10,350 nucleotides of DNA from Actinomycetota bacterium (GCA_013821525.1 JACDGR010000090.1:1-10350), one strand, 5' to 3'. Positions 1 through 6,504 are shown, counted from the first letter of the stretch. The notes: generated from the sequence alone by a model not told the origin. Program-made: numbers and translations.

Positions 1-19
1 CACCACCCGTGTTCAGCCC

Positions 20-1489
20 CTACGGGACGGTTGCGAAGTAGGCGTCGGTGGGGTTGCTCGGAGCGGTGACAGCCTGGATGAAGAACGGCTGGAAGGCATC
101 TCCGCTGGTTGTCATTCCCTGGTAGTCACCGAGGAACTCGCCGCCTGCGTCCGGCGCCTGGTGCAGGTCGAAGGAGCCTGCGAGGTGGGTTTCTGTCCAG
201 GATGCTGGAACCGTGCATGCGCCTGTGCAGCGGACGAGCCAGGCATCGGTGTCGGCGCTACCTCCCGGCGTGTTGTTCCGGAAGTCGTAGTAGGAGACGC
301 CGATCGTGTGGCTGGCGTTCACGGCGATCGTCGGGATGAACGCGTCGACCCCGGTTGGTGTCTTGCTGATCACTGCCGGCGATGACCAACTCACCCCGCC
401 ATCGGTCGATTGCGAGAAGAGGATGCGGCCGGTGGTCGGCGCCGGCGCGACGGCGTCCTCCCACACGACGAACACCTTGCTTCCGTCGGTCGCGATATCG
501 AGGAGGCCACCGCTACGGACTGGAGCACCCGTGTCTGGATCATGGGCGCCGGCGTAGGTACAGCTGAGCGGCGAGACGATCGTCGGTTTCTGCGACCAGC
601 TCGAGCCACCGTCCGTTGAGCGCAGCACGGAGATGCTGGAGCACTTGCCGCCCTTCCAGGCCGCGTTGCCGTAGGTCACGAGACCGTCGAGCAACGTTCC
701 ATCGGGCAGCACCCGAATGATGCTGCCGATCGACCCCGAGAAGGACGAGTCGGTATAGATCTGCTGGGGCGTCGACCACGTCTGGCCGCCGTCCGTCGTC
801 TTCGTGAAGAACGTCTGCGACTTGTACGACTTAGCGTGGAGGGCGCCCTGGCCGGACGCGTGTGTGCTTCCACCGGGGCCGATCAACCGATCCCAGACCG
901 CATAGACGACGTTCGGGTTGATCGGGTCGGCGGTGATCGATTCCTTGTCGAGACCGTCCGTATTGTCGGCGGTCAACTCCTTCGGCGCGCTCCAACTGTC
1001 ACCGCCGTCGGTCGACTTCGAAACGATGATCGCGTTATGCGAGTCGAAGAAATCGAAGCTGAGCGAGATCGCGTACAGATCGCCGTTCGAAGCGAAGCTG
1101 AGCCACGGGTCCGAAGCCCGATCGTAGGCACCACCCGAGCACCGAGTCAGCCCCGGAACAATCACCCGCGACCACGTCGTGCCACCGTCATGGGTGACGC
1201 TCGCCACGAGGCCCCGCGCGCCGCCGTCCGACCATCGATCCTGCTGATACTCGCCAACGATATTCAACGGGTGCAACGGATTAATCGCCGAACGTGGCTC
1301 GATCTCCGAGTTCGGATAGAGCGTGCTCCCGAACGTACTCGCCTGCGTTCCAGCGGCGTCGGCGGTGCAACTCGCGAACGGCGACGCGCCAGGAGAAGCG
1401 AGCACGGCCGTCGAGGACAACCTCGCATTCGCCGCCCCTACAACCCCGAGTGTAACCGCGCACATGACGGCAAAGATCAGACGAAGCAT
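20..1489 (-). CDS. Secreted Asp-box (BNR) beta-propeller protein, sialidase-like
   Basis: Predicted 489-aa exported protein. Residues 1-22 form a signal peptide: Arg3, a hydrophobic core, then an Ala-Asn-Ala cleavage site. Five Asp-box motifs (S/T-x-D-x-G-x-x-W type) lie at about 100-106, 159-166, 231-238, 291-298 and 361-368, spaced roughly 60-70 residues apart, as expected for one turn per blade of a sialidase-like propeller. An N-terminal segment with YQQDRWSDGGARG and a C-terminal FLGDYQG match a widespread bacterial group annotated 'sialidase family' or 'exo-alpha-sialidase'. I do not see the F/YRIP motif of true GH33 sialidases, so glycosidase activity is doubtful and a secreted binding or other hydrolytic role is equally possible. 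The ATG at 1489 is preferred over the open frame reaching 1633 because a GGAGG lies 6 nt before it and the signal peptide starts there. It is transcribed away from the cupin gene, across a 309-nt gap. Confidence 0.85.
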   Translation of the reverse strand: MLRLIFAVMCAVTLGVVGAANARLSSTAVLASPGASPFASCTADAAGTQASTFGSTLYPNSEIEPRSAINPLHPLNIVGEYQQDRWSDGGARGLVASVTHDGGTTWSRVIVPGLTRCSGGAYDRASDPWLSFASNGDLYAISLSFDFFDSHNAIIVSKSTDGGDSWSAPKELTADNTDGLDKESITADPINPNVVYAVWDRLIGPGGSTHASGQGALHAKSYKSQTFFTKTTDGGQTWSTPQQIYTDSSFSGSIGSIIRVLPDGTLLDGLVTYGNAAWKGGKCSSISVLRSTDGGSSWSQKPTIVSPLSCTYAGAHDPDTGAPVRSGGLLDIATDGSKVFVVWEDAVAPAPTTGRILFSQSTDGGVSWSSPAVISKTPTGVDAFIPTIAVNASHTIGVSYYDFRNNTPGGSADTDAWLVRCTGACTVPASWTETHLAGSFDLHQAPDAGGEFLGDYQGMTTSGDAFQPFFIQAVTAPSNPTDAYFATVP

Positions 1490-1495
1490 GCTCTC

Positions 1496-1500
1496 CCTCC
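1496..1500 (-). promoter_or_regulatory. Ribosome binding site of the Asp-box protein
   Basis: GGAGG on the minus strand, inside a GGGGAGGGAG purine run, 6 nt before the ATG at 1489. It decides the start: the in-frame extension up to 1633 has no such site and would bury the signal peptide. Confidence 0.8.
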
Positions 1501-1513
1501 CCAATGCAATAGC

Positions 1514-1527
1514 GATTGACGTCGATC
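1514..1527. promoter_or_regulatory. Candidate operator: imperfect palindrome centred on GACGTC
   Basis: GATTGACGTCGATC reads as GAT-x-GACGTC-x-ATC on both strands, with one mismatched pair. It sits 25-38 nt upstream of the Asp-box gene's start codon, where a repressor would overlap the promoter. It occurs once, no regulator gene is nearby, and a 12-of-14 symmetric site can arise by chance, so confidence is low. Confidence 0.25.
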
Positions 1528-1697
1528 CTGACAGACCGGCCGCCCCGATGTGGTCTTGATCGGCAAGCCGCAAGGGCAGACAAACATGACGAAGTGGTGA
1601 GCCGATGCCGCGATCAGCCGGACCTGAACCCACTCAGCAGTCGCAACGACGAGCAGGCATAGTTCGGACGTGGATCCGGCAACGACGTAGCGGTTGA

Positions 1698-1714
1698 CGC
1701 GGCATTGAGCCGCG
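1698..1714. repeat. Small inverted repeat (6-bp stem, 5-nt loop)
   Basis: CGCGGC, loop ATTGA, GCCGCG. It lies mid-way in the divergent gap, about 85 nt before the cupin start. It could be a short attenuator-like hairpin in the cupin leader or a protein site. The stem is short and GC-only, so it may be chance. Confidence 0.25.
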
Positions 1715-1785
1715 CGGTTCCGGCGCAGGCCTGCCGAGCACCTGCAGCGCGGGTGAGTCCCGCCTGCGCATCACCGTTACGACCT

Positions 1786-1790
1786 GGAGG
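1786..1790 (+). promoter_or_regulatory. Ribosome binding site of the cupin gene
   Basis: GGAGG with 8 nt to the ATG at 1799; near-ideal spacing, and it fixes the start of the cupin gene. Confidence 0.8.
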
Positions 1791-1798
1791 TACCACAC

Positions 1799-2263
1799 AT
1801 GACACGTCAGAACCTCTACTCGGGCCAATGGGCCGGAGAGACCAACGAGACCGGCCGTCACCAGATCTTCTCGCGGCCGGACGACGCGCGGCTGGGAGCA
1901 ACCCTCTACGAGCTGCCCGCCGGCACGCCGGAACCACGGCTGCACATGCACTTCGGAGCCGAGGAGATGTTCTTCGTCCTGAGCGGCCGCCCCGTCCTCC
2001 GCACGGGGGAAGGAAGCGAGCAGCTCGCCTCGGGCGACTACGTCTTCTGTCCCGAGGGGCGTGCCGGGCTGCACACGTTCAGCAACCCAGGCGACGAGCC
2101 TGCGCAGCTCCTCGCGATCAGCGCAGGGAGCTTCCCGGACGTCGTCGCCTATCCCGAAGAGGGCTACGCGTGGGTGGCGACGCGCGATCCCGATCCAGAG
2201 TTGCTCGCGCAGGGAAGCGACCCGGGGATCATCGCGCGCTTCGAGATCCCGATCGAGCCCTGA
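1799..2263 (+). CDS. Small single-domain cupin protein
   Basis: 154 aa, no signal peptide, presumably cytosolic. Cupin motif 1 is clear: His49-x-His51, Glu55/Glu56, then Gly63, in HMHFGAEEMFFVLSG. Motif 2 is Gly79, Pro85-x-Gly87, His92 and Asn96. These supply the usual metal ligands (His49, His51, Glu56 or Glu55, His92), so a mononuclear metal centre is expected. The tail (from about 110) carries an FPDVVAYPEEG-type segment seen in many uncharacterised cupins. Fold and metal binding are well supported; the substrate is unknown. Such proteins may be dioxygenases, isomerases or sugar/ligand-binding proteins, and I cannot choose. It stands alone between a divergent gene and a convergent operon, so the context says little about its job. 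Confidence 0.85.
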   Translation: MTRQNLYSGQWAGETNETGRHQIFSRPDDARLGATLYELPAGTPEPRLHMHFGAEEMFFVLSGRPVLRTGEGSEQLASGDYVFCPEGRAGLHTFSNPGDEPAQLLAISAGSFPDVVAYPEEGYAWVATRDPDPELLAQGSDPGIIARFEIPIEP

Positions 2264-2279
2264 TCACGGCCGAAGCGAG

Positions 2280-2299
2280 GGGGCCGCGCCAGCGGCCCC
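2280..2299. terminator. Perfect GC-rich hairpin between convergent genes, candidate bidirectional terminator
   Basis: GGGGCCGC, loop GCCA, GCGGCCCC: an uninterrupted 8-bp stem 17 nt after the cupin stop and 14 nt before the end of the dehydratase large subunit gene (its stop, read from the other strand). Placement in a convergent gap suits a terminator serving both strands. No U-tract follows on either strand, so it may be a GC-hairpin-type terminator or simply a 3'-end stabiliser. Confidence 0.5.
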
Positions 2300-2312
2300 G
2301 TCGCGGACGGCC

Positions 2313-4559
2313 TCACACGGCCATGCGCGAGCGCGTGAGCGCAAGCTCGACGGGCGGCGCACCACGCACCACCTCGGCGGCCTCGCGCGCGTGCAGGAGC
2401 GTCGTGCGAACGATCAGCTTCGCCCGCGCGTAGTTGTCGAGGACGGTCGGAACCGGATGCACGGGCCGACCGAGTGCATAGCCCGCCGCGTTGCGACCGA
2501 TCTGACGGTAGGAGTCGAGCGTCAGGGAGGGCGCCATACCGAAGAGCTCCAGGTTGTCGAGCGGCTGCAGGTCTGCGCGGTGGATCAGCGTCGTCCCCTT
2601 CGACTGAATGCCGACCGCGACGCCCGAACCGGAGAGGAGCGCGCCGTCGTGGCCGATGAACGCGACGTCTGCGATCCGTCTGATGCGCACGAGGCGCGGG
2701 GTCGCGCCCTCGTCGCGAACGCCTTCGACCAGCTCTGCCAGCGCATCCGCGTGCGCAAGACCGTTGATCGTCTCACCGAGCGCGCCTCCGAACGCAGGCC
2801 CGACGGCGATCACGACCTCGTCTGCCGCGCCGCCCGCCGCCGCGACTTCGAGCTCCTCGACCGCGGGCGCACCTGGGTCGCCTGCCCCGAGTAGACGCGC
2901 ATCGATCGCATACGGCAGCTGCTGCAGACGCTGCCAGCGCTCGCCTTCGAGGCGATAGCCGGTGCCCGGTCCGGAGTAGTGATTGCCGTCGTTGACCGCC
3001 GAGACGACGAGCCCGTCCGCGTCGATGATCGCTGAGGTCTGGAGATAGTCGGCGGCGACTCGCTGCCGCTGCATGTCGAACACGGCCTGCGCCGCGTCCG
3101 AGAACCCGCGCTTGTCGAGCGCGCGTGCGACATCGAGGCCGCTGATCTCCTCCGCCAGTACGCGGTCGGCGGCGCGCACGTCGGCTGCGCGGTCGCGGTC
3201 GGGCAAGTCGCGCGAGTCGAGACACGTCGCAGCAAGGCGAACTTCCTCGTCCGTGATCGGGGGGAACCCGAGCTCGTCGAAGACGGCCTGCACGGCACGC
3301 GCGCCGCGCTCGCGCACAGCGATCGCCTCCGCCTCCCCCAGCGGCTCGATGCCCGCGTCGACCTGCCAGTCGCGTTGGAGCGTCAGCCACTCGTCAAGGT
3401 CGTCCGAGTCGTAGTTGCCGCCGCCGAACATGTTGTCGTAGCGAGGCATCGACGAGTACCCCGAGGTCACGAAATCGGTGCCGGGGAGGAACTGCCCCAT
3501 CAGCTTCGCCGTCTTGCGAATCTCCGAGTGGCTCGCGATCGCGTCGTTGCCCGATGCAACCTCGAGGTCGAGCCACGCAGCGAGCACGTTCTCGGCGAGC
3601 ACCTCGCGCGTCCCACCGGGCACCGACAGGGCGAGCGCGATGCACGAGATCGAGCCGTTCTGCACGCCCTGCGAGCCCGCCGCGCGCACGAGCGAGAGGC
3701 AGCGCGCCTCCAGGTAGAGCATCGACTTTCCTTCCGATTCCCCCATCAGCGCCTCGGAGCCGCCGCCCGAGGTGAACCGCACCTTGACGCCGCGCGACGC
3801 GTACGCCGAGGCGAGGAATGCCTTAGACCACGGCGTGTCGTCACCGTCGACGAACACCGCCTCCGTCCCGTAGACGGACAGCGTCTCGGCGTAGGTGACG
3901 AGACCGAGGATCGCGAGCCGGAGATTGAGCCGCTCCTCGACCGCGCACTGCGTGAGGATCCCCGAGCGGGCGCTCTGGCCGCCGATCAGGATCGCCATCG
4001 CGTTCAGCGGCGCATAGCGAGAGACACCGACGGTCGTCTCGAGCTCGGCGAATCCACGGGCGGCCGCCTCGGCCGCGTCTGCGGCGAGGAGCGCGGGGTT
4101 CTCCTTCAGGTTCGTGACGTGCGCCTGATTGGCCGGTGCACGGCGGGCACGCAGCTTCTTCATCGCGAACATCAGCTCGACGGGGTCGAGCATCGTGATC
4201 ACGCGCGCCAGGCGTGCGGGCGTCAGGCCACGTGCGAGGCGCACGAGCTCCGCGCGGGGAACGGCAACGTCGACCAGCTTCCGGGCGATCTCCTCGTCCG
4301 CTATCCCGGCTGCTTCGGCGGCGACCTCGAGATCGAGGCCCTCGCTGACGATGAAGTGGTCGAGCGCGTCCCACCTTTCGCGACGGCGGCCGTCGAGCTC
4401 GACCACCCGGCCATCCTCGATCACGAGCGAGGGCGTGGGGTCATTCGGCCCGTCGAAGGCGACGAGGCCCAGCTCGGCGAGTGGCTCGATCAGCACCTCG
4501 CGCCGTAGCTCACGCTCGGCACGCGCGGCGAACCGCGCAGAGCTGTGCTCAGACGGCAA
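2313..4559 (-). CDS. pduCD: Coenzyme-B12-dependent diol/glycerol dehydratase, fused large + medium subunit
   Basis: 748 aa joining two normally separate subunits. Residues about 1-555 match the large (alpha, PduC/DhaB) subunit, a TIM barrel; about 580-740 match the medium (beta, PduD) subunit, starting at DEVVIAVGPAFG. A roughly 25-residue Ala/Gly/Glu-rich linker lies between. The family removes water from 1,2-propanediol or glycerol by an adenosylcobalamin radical mechanism, giving the aldehyde. Using Klebsiella/Salmonella alpha-subunit numbering from memory with a constant +4 offset, all key residues are present: Gln145 (141), His147 (143), Glu174 (170), Glu225 (221), Gln300 (296), Asp339 (335), Ser366 (362). 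Ser305 (301) is kept, but the pocket Gln336 is Ala340 and Phe338 is Ala342. The start is TTG at 4559, the only plausible one; the gene overlaps the small-subunit gene by 11 nt. No reactivase is visible. Substrate is uncertain. Confidence 0.93.
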   Translation of the reverse strand: MPSEHSSARFAARAERELRREVLIEPLAELGLVAFDGPNDPTPSLVIEDGRVVELDGRRRERWDALDHFIVSEGLDLEVAAEAAGIADEEIARKLVDVAVPRAELVRLARGLTPARLARVITMLDPVELMFAMKKLRARRAPANQAHVTNLKENPALLAADAAEAAARGFAELETTVGVSRYAPLNAMAILIGGQSARSGILTQCAVEERLNLRLAILGLVTYAETLSVYGTEAVFVDGDDTPWSKAFLASAYASRGVKVRFTSGGGSEALMGESEGKSMLYLEARCLSLVRAAGSQGVQNGSISCIALALSVPGGTREVLAENVLAAWLDLEVASGNDAIASHSEIRKTAKLMGQFLPGTDFVTSGYSSMPRYDNMFGGGNYDSDDLDEWLTLQRDWQVDAGIEPLGEAEAIAVRERGARAVQAVFDELGFPPITDEEVRLAATCLDSRDLPDRDRAADVRAADRVLAEEISGLDVARALDKRGFSDAAQAVFDMQRQRVAADYLQTSAIIDADGLVVSAVNDGNHYSGPGTGYRLEGERWQRLQQLPYAIDARLLGAGDPGAPAVEELEVAAAGGAADEVVIAVGPAFGGALGETINGLAHADALAELVEGVRDEGATPRLVRIRRIADVAFIGHDGALLSGSGVAVGIQSKGTTLIHRADLQPLDNLELFGMAPSLTLDSYRQIGRNAAGYALGRPVHPVPTVLDNYARAKLIVRTTLLHAREAAEVVRGAPPVELALTRSRMAV

Positions 4560-4950
4560 GCAGGCCCCGCTCGGTGTACACCGCGAGCGCGTCGCGAACG
4601 AACGCGGCCGTCAGCGGCGCCTGCCATTCGTCGAGCTGCCGCGCCCAGCCTTCGAGCTCCTCGCCGGTGGAACGGCGCGGTCGCAGCGCGGTGTACACGG
4701 CGAGGACGGTTGCGTCCGGGAGCGGCGCGAGCTCGGCGGCTCGGCGCAGGTTCGCAGCAAGCTCGGCACGGCCCGCGGCCGCGGCGACCTCAGCCTGCAG
4801 CCGCAGCGTCTCGGGCGTCGCGCGCAGCTCTGGCGAGGTGACCCCTTCCCCATGCAACGAGAGCTGATCGAGCGTCAGCCCGCCGGGCGTGCGCACGAGG
4901 TCCGGCCGCTCGGTTCCGAGCGGGTAGTGCCGCTGCGGGTCGAACGCCAC
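4549..4950 (-). CDS. pduE: Diol/glycerol dehydratase small subunit
   Basis: 133 aa, homologous to the gamma subunit (PduE/DhaE) that completes the B12-dependent dehydratase. Recognisable landmarks are YPLGTERPDLV (9-19), TPETLRLQAEVA (45-56), RAAELAPLPDATVL (70-83), YTALRPRRST (86-95) and the C-terminal AAFVRDALAVY (115-125). The GTG at 4950 is chosen because the homologous region begins almost at once and no other start lies nearby; the frame remains open upstream to 5679, but that part is antisense to the SDR gene. It lacks the longer N-terminal extension seen in compartment-associated PduE. It is first in the operon, before the fused large/medium gene, the reverse of the usual large-medium-small order, and its stop overlaps the TTG start of that gene. 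No Shine-Dalgarno sequence precedes the GTG. Confidence 0.9.
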   Translation of the reverse strand: MAFDPQRHYPLGTERPDLVRTPGGLTLDQLSLHGEGVTSPELRATPETLRLQAEVAAAAGRAELAANLRRAAELAPLPDATVLAVYTALRPRRSTGEELEGWARQLDEWQAPLTAAFVRDALAVYTERGLLAV

Positions 4951-4974
4951 CTTCAGACCGTATAGAAATGCAGC
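4951..4974. promoter_or_regulatory. 24-nt divergent control region with interleaved -10-like boxes
   Basis: Only 24 nt separate the GTG of the leftward dehydratase operon from the ATG of the rightward SDR operon. On the minus strand TACGGT (4957-4962) ends 6 nt before the GTG. On the plus strand TATAGA (4961-4966) ends 8 nt before the ATG. The two boxes share two bases. Neither start codon has a Shine-Dalgarno sequence. This pattern, a -10 box 6-8 nt from a start codon with no ribosome binding site, is what leaderless actinobacterial transcripts show. No good -35 boxes were seen; they would lie within the opposite gene. Confidence 0.45.
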
Positions 4975-5661
4975 ATGGCCAACCAATACGAATTCGCAGG
5001 GCGCGTTGCGCTCGTCACAGGCGGCGCAAGCGGCATCGGCGCCGCGACCGTCGAACGACTCCGCGCAGGCGGAGCAGAGGTTCACATCTTCGACATGGCG
5101 AACGGTGAGGACGTGCGCGATTCGGCTCAGCTCGACGCCGCGGTCGCGCGACTCCCCCGCCTCGACGTCCTCGTCTGCGCCGCCGGCGTCGGCGGCGAGT
5201 CGCTGCACACCGAGGACGTCTCGGACGAGGAGTGGGAGCGCGTCCACGCGATCAACCTGAACGGCGTCTTCTACGCGAACCGCGCCGCGATCCCGAAGAT
5301 GAAGGAGAACGGGTACGGCCGGATCGTCAACATCGCCTCGATCGCAGGCAAGGAGGGCAACCCGATGGCGGGCGCGTACTCGTCGTCGAAGGCTGCCGTG
5401 ATCGGGATGACCAAAGCGGTCGGCAAGGACGTCGCGGGCTCGGGCATCCTCGTCAACTGCATCGCACCGGCGGTCATCAACACGCCGATCCTCGGTCAGC
5501 TCTCCGAGGAGCACATCGGCTACATGACGGCGCGCATTCCGCTCGGCCGGGTCGGCGAGCCCGGCGAGGTCGCCTCCCTGATCTGCTGGCTCGCCAGCGA
5601 GGAGATGTCGTTCTCGACGGCGGCGTGCTTCGACATCTCCGGCGGCCGGGCGACGTATTGA
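4975..5661 (+). CDS. Short-chain dehydrogenase/reductase (NAD-type), possible sugar or sugar-acid dehydrogenase
   Basis: 228-aa classical SDR with a Rossmann fold. The cofactor motif TGGASGIG lies at 15-22, and Asp40 at the end of beta-2 suggests NAD(H) rather than NADP(H). The usual NNAG is CAAG (68-71). The catalytic tetrad reads Asn94, Ser122, Tyr135, Lys139 (YSSSK). The C-terminal ISGGRATY is well defined. At 228 residues it is about 20 shorter than usual, the loss falling between beta-2 and beta-4, where the beta-3/alpha-C stretch is compressed. First gene of a three-gene operon with an FAH-fold protein and an aldehyde dehydrogenase. Context suggests oxidation of an aldose to its lactone, or of a 2-keto-3-deoxy sugar acid at C4. 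The sequence alone does not settle the substrate. The ATG at 4975 has no ribosome binding site; a leaderless transcript is inferred. Confidence 0.88.
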   Translation: MANQYEFAGRVALVTGGASGIGAATVERLRAGGAEVHIFDMANGEDVRDSAQLDAAVARLPRLDVLVCAAGVGGESLHTEDVSDEEWERVHAINLNGVFYANRAAIPKMKENGYGRIVNIASIAGKEGNPMAGAYSSSKAAVIGMTKAVGKDVAGSGILVNCIAPAVINTPILGQLSEEHIGYMTARIPLGRVGEPGEVASLICWLASEEMSFSTAACFDISGGRATY

Positions 5662-6470
5662 CCAGGTTCGTCCGTGCACACACCGCCGACGGCCCGCGCG
5701 TCGCCAGGCTCGACGGGGACACCGTCCACGTGCTCGACCACGACGATCCGCTCGCCGCGATTCGTGGCGAAGGAACGGTCGGGTCGAGCGTTCCGCTGGC
5801 CTCGCTGCAGCTGCTGCCGCCGGTGGAGGCGCCGGAGATCTGGTGCGCCGGCGTCACCTACGAGCGCAGCCGCGACGCGCGGCTCGAGGAGGCCGAGACC
5901 GACGCGCGCGACGTCTACGCACTCGTCTATGACGCAGACCGGCCCGAGCTCTTCCTGAAGGACGCGGCCATGCGGCGGACGACGGGTCCCGGCGGGCCGA
6001 TCAGCGTGCGCAGCGACGCGAAGTGGACCGTGCCGGAGCCAGAGCTCGGCGTCGTGATCGGCGAGGGTGGTCAACCGGTCGCACTGACGATCGGCAACGA
6101 CGTCTCGAGCCGGGACATCGAAGGTGCGAACCCCCTCTACATCCCGCAGGCGAAGATCTTCGCTGGAGCCTGTGCGATCGGCCCGGCGCTCTACGTGCCG
6201 GAAAGCTGGGACGCGACCTATCCGATTCGCCTGCGCATCACCGCTGCCGACGGGGCCGAGTTGTTCGCAGGCGAGACCTCGACCGCGAAGCTGAAGCGCT
6301 CCCCGCGCGAGCTCGTCTCGTGGCTCGTGCAGGACAACCCCGTCCCGCCCGGATCGGTCTTGCTCACCGGCACCGGGCTCGTGCCACCCGACGAGTACAC
6401 GCTCGAGCCGGGGCACGTCGTCGAGATCGAGATCGACGAGATCGGCATCCTCACCAACACCGTCCGCTGA
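5658..6470 (+). CDS. FAH-fold protein, likely 2-keto-3-deoxy-pentonate dehydratase-like
   Basis: 270 aa, fumarylacetoacetate hydrolase superfamily. The metal-binding acids are Glu127 and Glu129 (PEPELGVVIG) with Asp148 (GNDVSSRD). The run from VPEPEL through GNDVSSRDIEGANPLY and AKIF to CAIGP resembles the sugar-acid dehydratase branch (Sulfolobus 2-keto-3-deoxy-D-arabinonate dehydratase, Caulobacter XylX) as I remember it, rather than C-C-bond hydrolases. Those enzymes dehydrate 2-keto-3-deoxy-pentonate to alpha-ketoglutarate semialdehyde, exactly what the next gene's product would oxidise. GVTYERSRDAR (65-75) and ELFLK (97-101) are further subgroup landmarks. The start is TTG at 5658, overlapping the SDR stop as TTGA, consistent with translational coupling; upstream in-frame sequence is a shadow of the SDR gene. 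Alternative: a 2,4-diketo-3-deoxy acid hydrolase. Confidence 0.82.
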   Translation: MTRFVRAHTADGPRVARLDGDTVHVLDHDDPLAAIRGEGTVGSSVPLASLQLLPPVEAPEIWCAGVTYERSRDARLEEAETDARDVYALVYDADRPELFLKDAAMRRTTGPGGPISVRSDAKWTVPEPELGVVIGEGGQPVALTIGNDVSSRDIEGANPLYIPQAKIFAGACAIGPALYVPESWDATYPIRLRITAADGAELFAGETSTAKLKRSPRELVSWLVQDNPVPPGSVLLTGTGLVPPDEYTLEPGHVVEIEIDEIGILTNTVR

Positions 6471-6504
6471 GCCGATACCGTGCGGCCGTGCTTTCCCGTC
6501 AGCG

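Larger units (their letters stand above)
1490..1798. other. Divergent intergenic region (309 nt)
   Basis: Gap between the leftward Asp-box gene and the rightward cupin gene; it must hold both promoters. I find a ribosome binding site at each end, a 14-nt imperfect palindrome (1514-1527) and a 6-bp inverted repeat (1698-1714). Two TTGACG sequences occur on the plus strand (1516-1521 and 1694-1699), but neither has a convincing -10 box at the right distance, so I call no promoter. Open frames crossing it have the character of GC-rich noise. No RNA gene was recognised. Confidence 0.6.

Noticed and set aside
836..1519. 227-codon plus-strand frame opposite the Asp-box gene
   Set aside because: Arg-rich with no recognisable motifs; the opposite strand holds a signal peptide and five Asp boxes.
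1694..1722. TTGACG as a -35 box for the cupin gene
   Set aside because: No acceptable -10 box 16-18 nt downstream.
3375..4508. Long open frame (377 codons) on the plus strand opposite the dehydratase large subunit
   Set aside because: Its protein is Arg/Glu/His-rich without family features, as expected opposite a GC-rich gene; the minus-strand frame is an unmistakable dehydratase.
5232..5657. N-terminal extension of the FAH-fold gene inside the SDR gene
   Set aside because: The translated extension is a frame-shifted shadow of the SDR; FAH-like sequence begins at the TTG at 5658.
4951..5679. N-terminal extension of the dehydratase small subunit up to 5679
   Set aside because: This part is antisense to the SDR gene and unrelated to PduE; homology begins just after the GTG at 4950.
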